A DNA stretch of 7,323 bases, from the NCBI GenBank assembly GCA_934526125.1, contig CAKSZU010000087.1:1-7323 (forward strand), in the 5' to 3' direction. The notes under the pieces are model-generated. The model was not told the origin of the DNA. It made no database searches and saw only the letters and a program-made list of their open reading frames with translations. Each line of letters opens with the position of its first letter. Position 1 is the first letter of the stretch. The DNA is from an uncultured Faecalibacterium sp. (lineage in GTDB: Bacteria; Bacillota; Clostridia; Oscillospirales; Ruminococcaceae). The position numbers were made by a program, and so were the translations under genes. Shown here piece by piece: positions 6,781-7,323 of this stretch.

Positions 6781-7323
6781 TTACTCTTTCACGATGATGC
6801 TCTTACCGGTCATCTCTGCGGGGACAGGCAGGCCGATATAGGGCAGCATGGTGGGAGCGATGTCAGCCAGGCAGCCGCCCTCGCGCAGCTTCACATCACC
6901 GCAGCCAACTGCCACAAAGGGCACCACATTGGTGGTGTGGGCGGTGAAGGGAGTGCCGTCCGGGTTCATCATCTTTTCGGCGTTGCCGTGGTCTGCGGTG
7001 ATGAAGGCGCAGCCGCCGGCGTTCAGCACAGCAGTGACCACCTGATCCACAGCCGTATCCACGGCCTCCACGGCCTTGACAGCGGCATCAAAAACGCCGG
7101 TGTGGCCCACCATGTCGCAGTTTGCAAAGTTCAGGATGACCACATCGTACTTGCCGCTCTCGATCCGCTTGACGCACTCAGCAGCCACTTCGGGGGCGCT
7201 CATCTCGGGCTGCAGGTCGTAGGTGGCCACCTTCGGGCTGGGGATCACGCAGCGGTCCTCGCCCTCGTAGGGGGCCTCCACGCCGCCGTTGAAGAAGAAG
7301 GTGACGTGGGCGTACTTCTCGGT
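6781..7323 (-). CDS. gpmI: 2,3-bisphosphoglycerate-independent phosphoglycerate mutase, C-terminal part (5' end outside window)
   Basis: This is a cytoplasmic glycolytic enzyme interconverting 3- and 2-phosphoglycerate, normally about 510 residues and dependent on two Mn2+ ions. The minus strand is open from the window edge at 7323 to TAA at 6783-6781, giving the last 180 residues. A GTG at 7281 is not the start, because the 14 residues before it ([14 protein letters not shown]) are the conserved family sequence. Metal ligands of the alkaline-phosphatase-like domain are visible: the Asp and His of DMVGH (70-74 of the visible part), Asp-His of TADHGNAE (109-116) and the His of AHTTN (128-132). 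LADIAPTML near the end is also characteristic. The C-terminus is complete and looks intact. The gene converges on oppF and has no obvious functional link to peptide import. Its promoter lies outside the window. Confidence 0.96.
   Translation of the reverse strand, partial: TEKYAHVTFFFNGGVEAPYEGEDRCVIPSPKVATYDLQPEMSAPEVAAECVKRIESGKYDVVILNFANCDMVGHTGVFDAAVKAVEAVDTAVDQVVTAVLNAGGCAFITADHGNAEKMMNPDGTPFTAHTTNVVPFVAVGCGDVKLREGGCLADIAPTMLPYIGLPVPAEMTGKSIIVKE

Overview
The window looks like chromosome from a strictly anaerobic, fairly GC-rich gut Firmicute of the Oscillospiraceae type, with Faecalibacterium or a close relative as my best guess. The reasons are GC-rich coding sequence with strong C/G third-position bias, AT-rich spacers, a consensus sigma-A promoter, AGGAGG-type ribosome binding sites, and an ABC transporter whose ATPases resemble the AmiE/AmiF (OppD/OppF) branch of Firmicutes. 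The taxonomic guess comes from style and recall, not from a database search.

Layout. Bases 1-180 are the last 59 codons of a family 5 extracellular solute-binding protein (oppA-like), followed by an intrinsic terminator at 215-252. The spacer 181-636 has no gene. It holds that terminator, an AT-rich stretch with a 7-bp inverted repeat, a near-perfect extended -10 sigma-A promoter (TTGACA, 17 bp, TACAAT at 423-451) and a leader of about 178 nt with hairpins, one of them terminator-like. Next comes a complete second copy of the binding protein (637-2664) with a twin-arginine/lipobox signal. It is followed by the two permeases oppB (2719-3669) and oppC (3669-4610) and the two ATPases oppD (4633-5688) and oppF (5681-6622). 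Two strong hairpins close the region. The first ends the opp operon at 6656-6691. The second (6717-6761) is a perfect 16-bp stem that can serve both directions. The convergent gene on the minus strand (6781-7323, running off the window) is the C-terminal third of cofactor-independent phosphoglycerate mutase (gpmI).

How the genes work together. The lipid-anchored binding protein captures a peptide-like ligand outside the membrane and delivers it to the OppB-OppC pore, and OppD and OppF hydrolyse ATP to drive import. Gene order A-B-C-D-F, one promoter, short gaps or overlaps (1 nt for B/C, 8 nt for D/F) and a single strong terminator support one transcription unit. The upstream paralogue has its own terminator, so it is probably expressed separately and may share the same permease.

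Overall this is a conventional nutrient-import locus. The points worth a second look are the tandem binding-protein duplication with a block of protein identity and purely synonymous DNA change, the Tat-lipoprotein export signal on a cysteine-rich exported protein, the absence of the usual C-terminal cysteines in both ATPases, and a structured leader with a possible attenuator. I see no evidence of a new defence, mobile or other exotic system.
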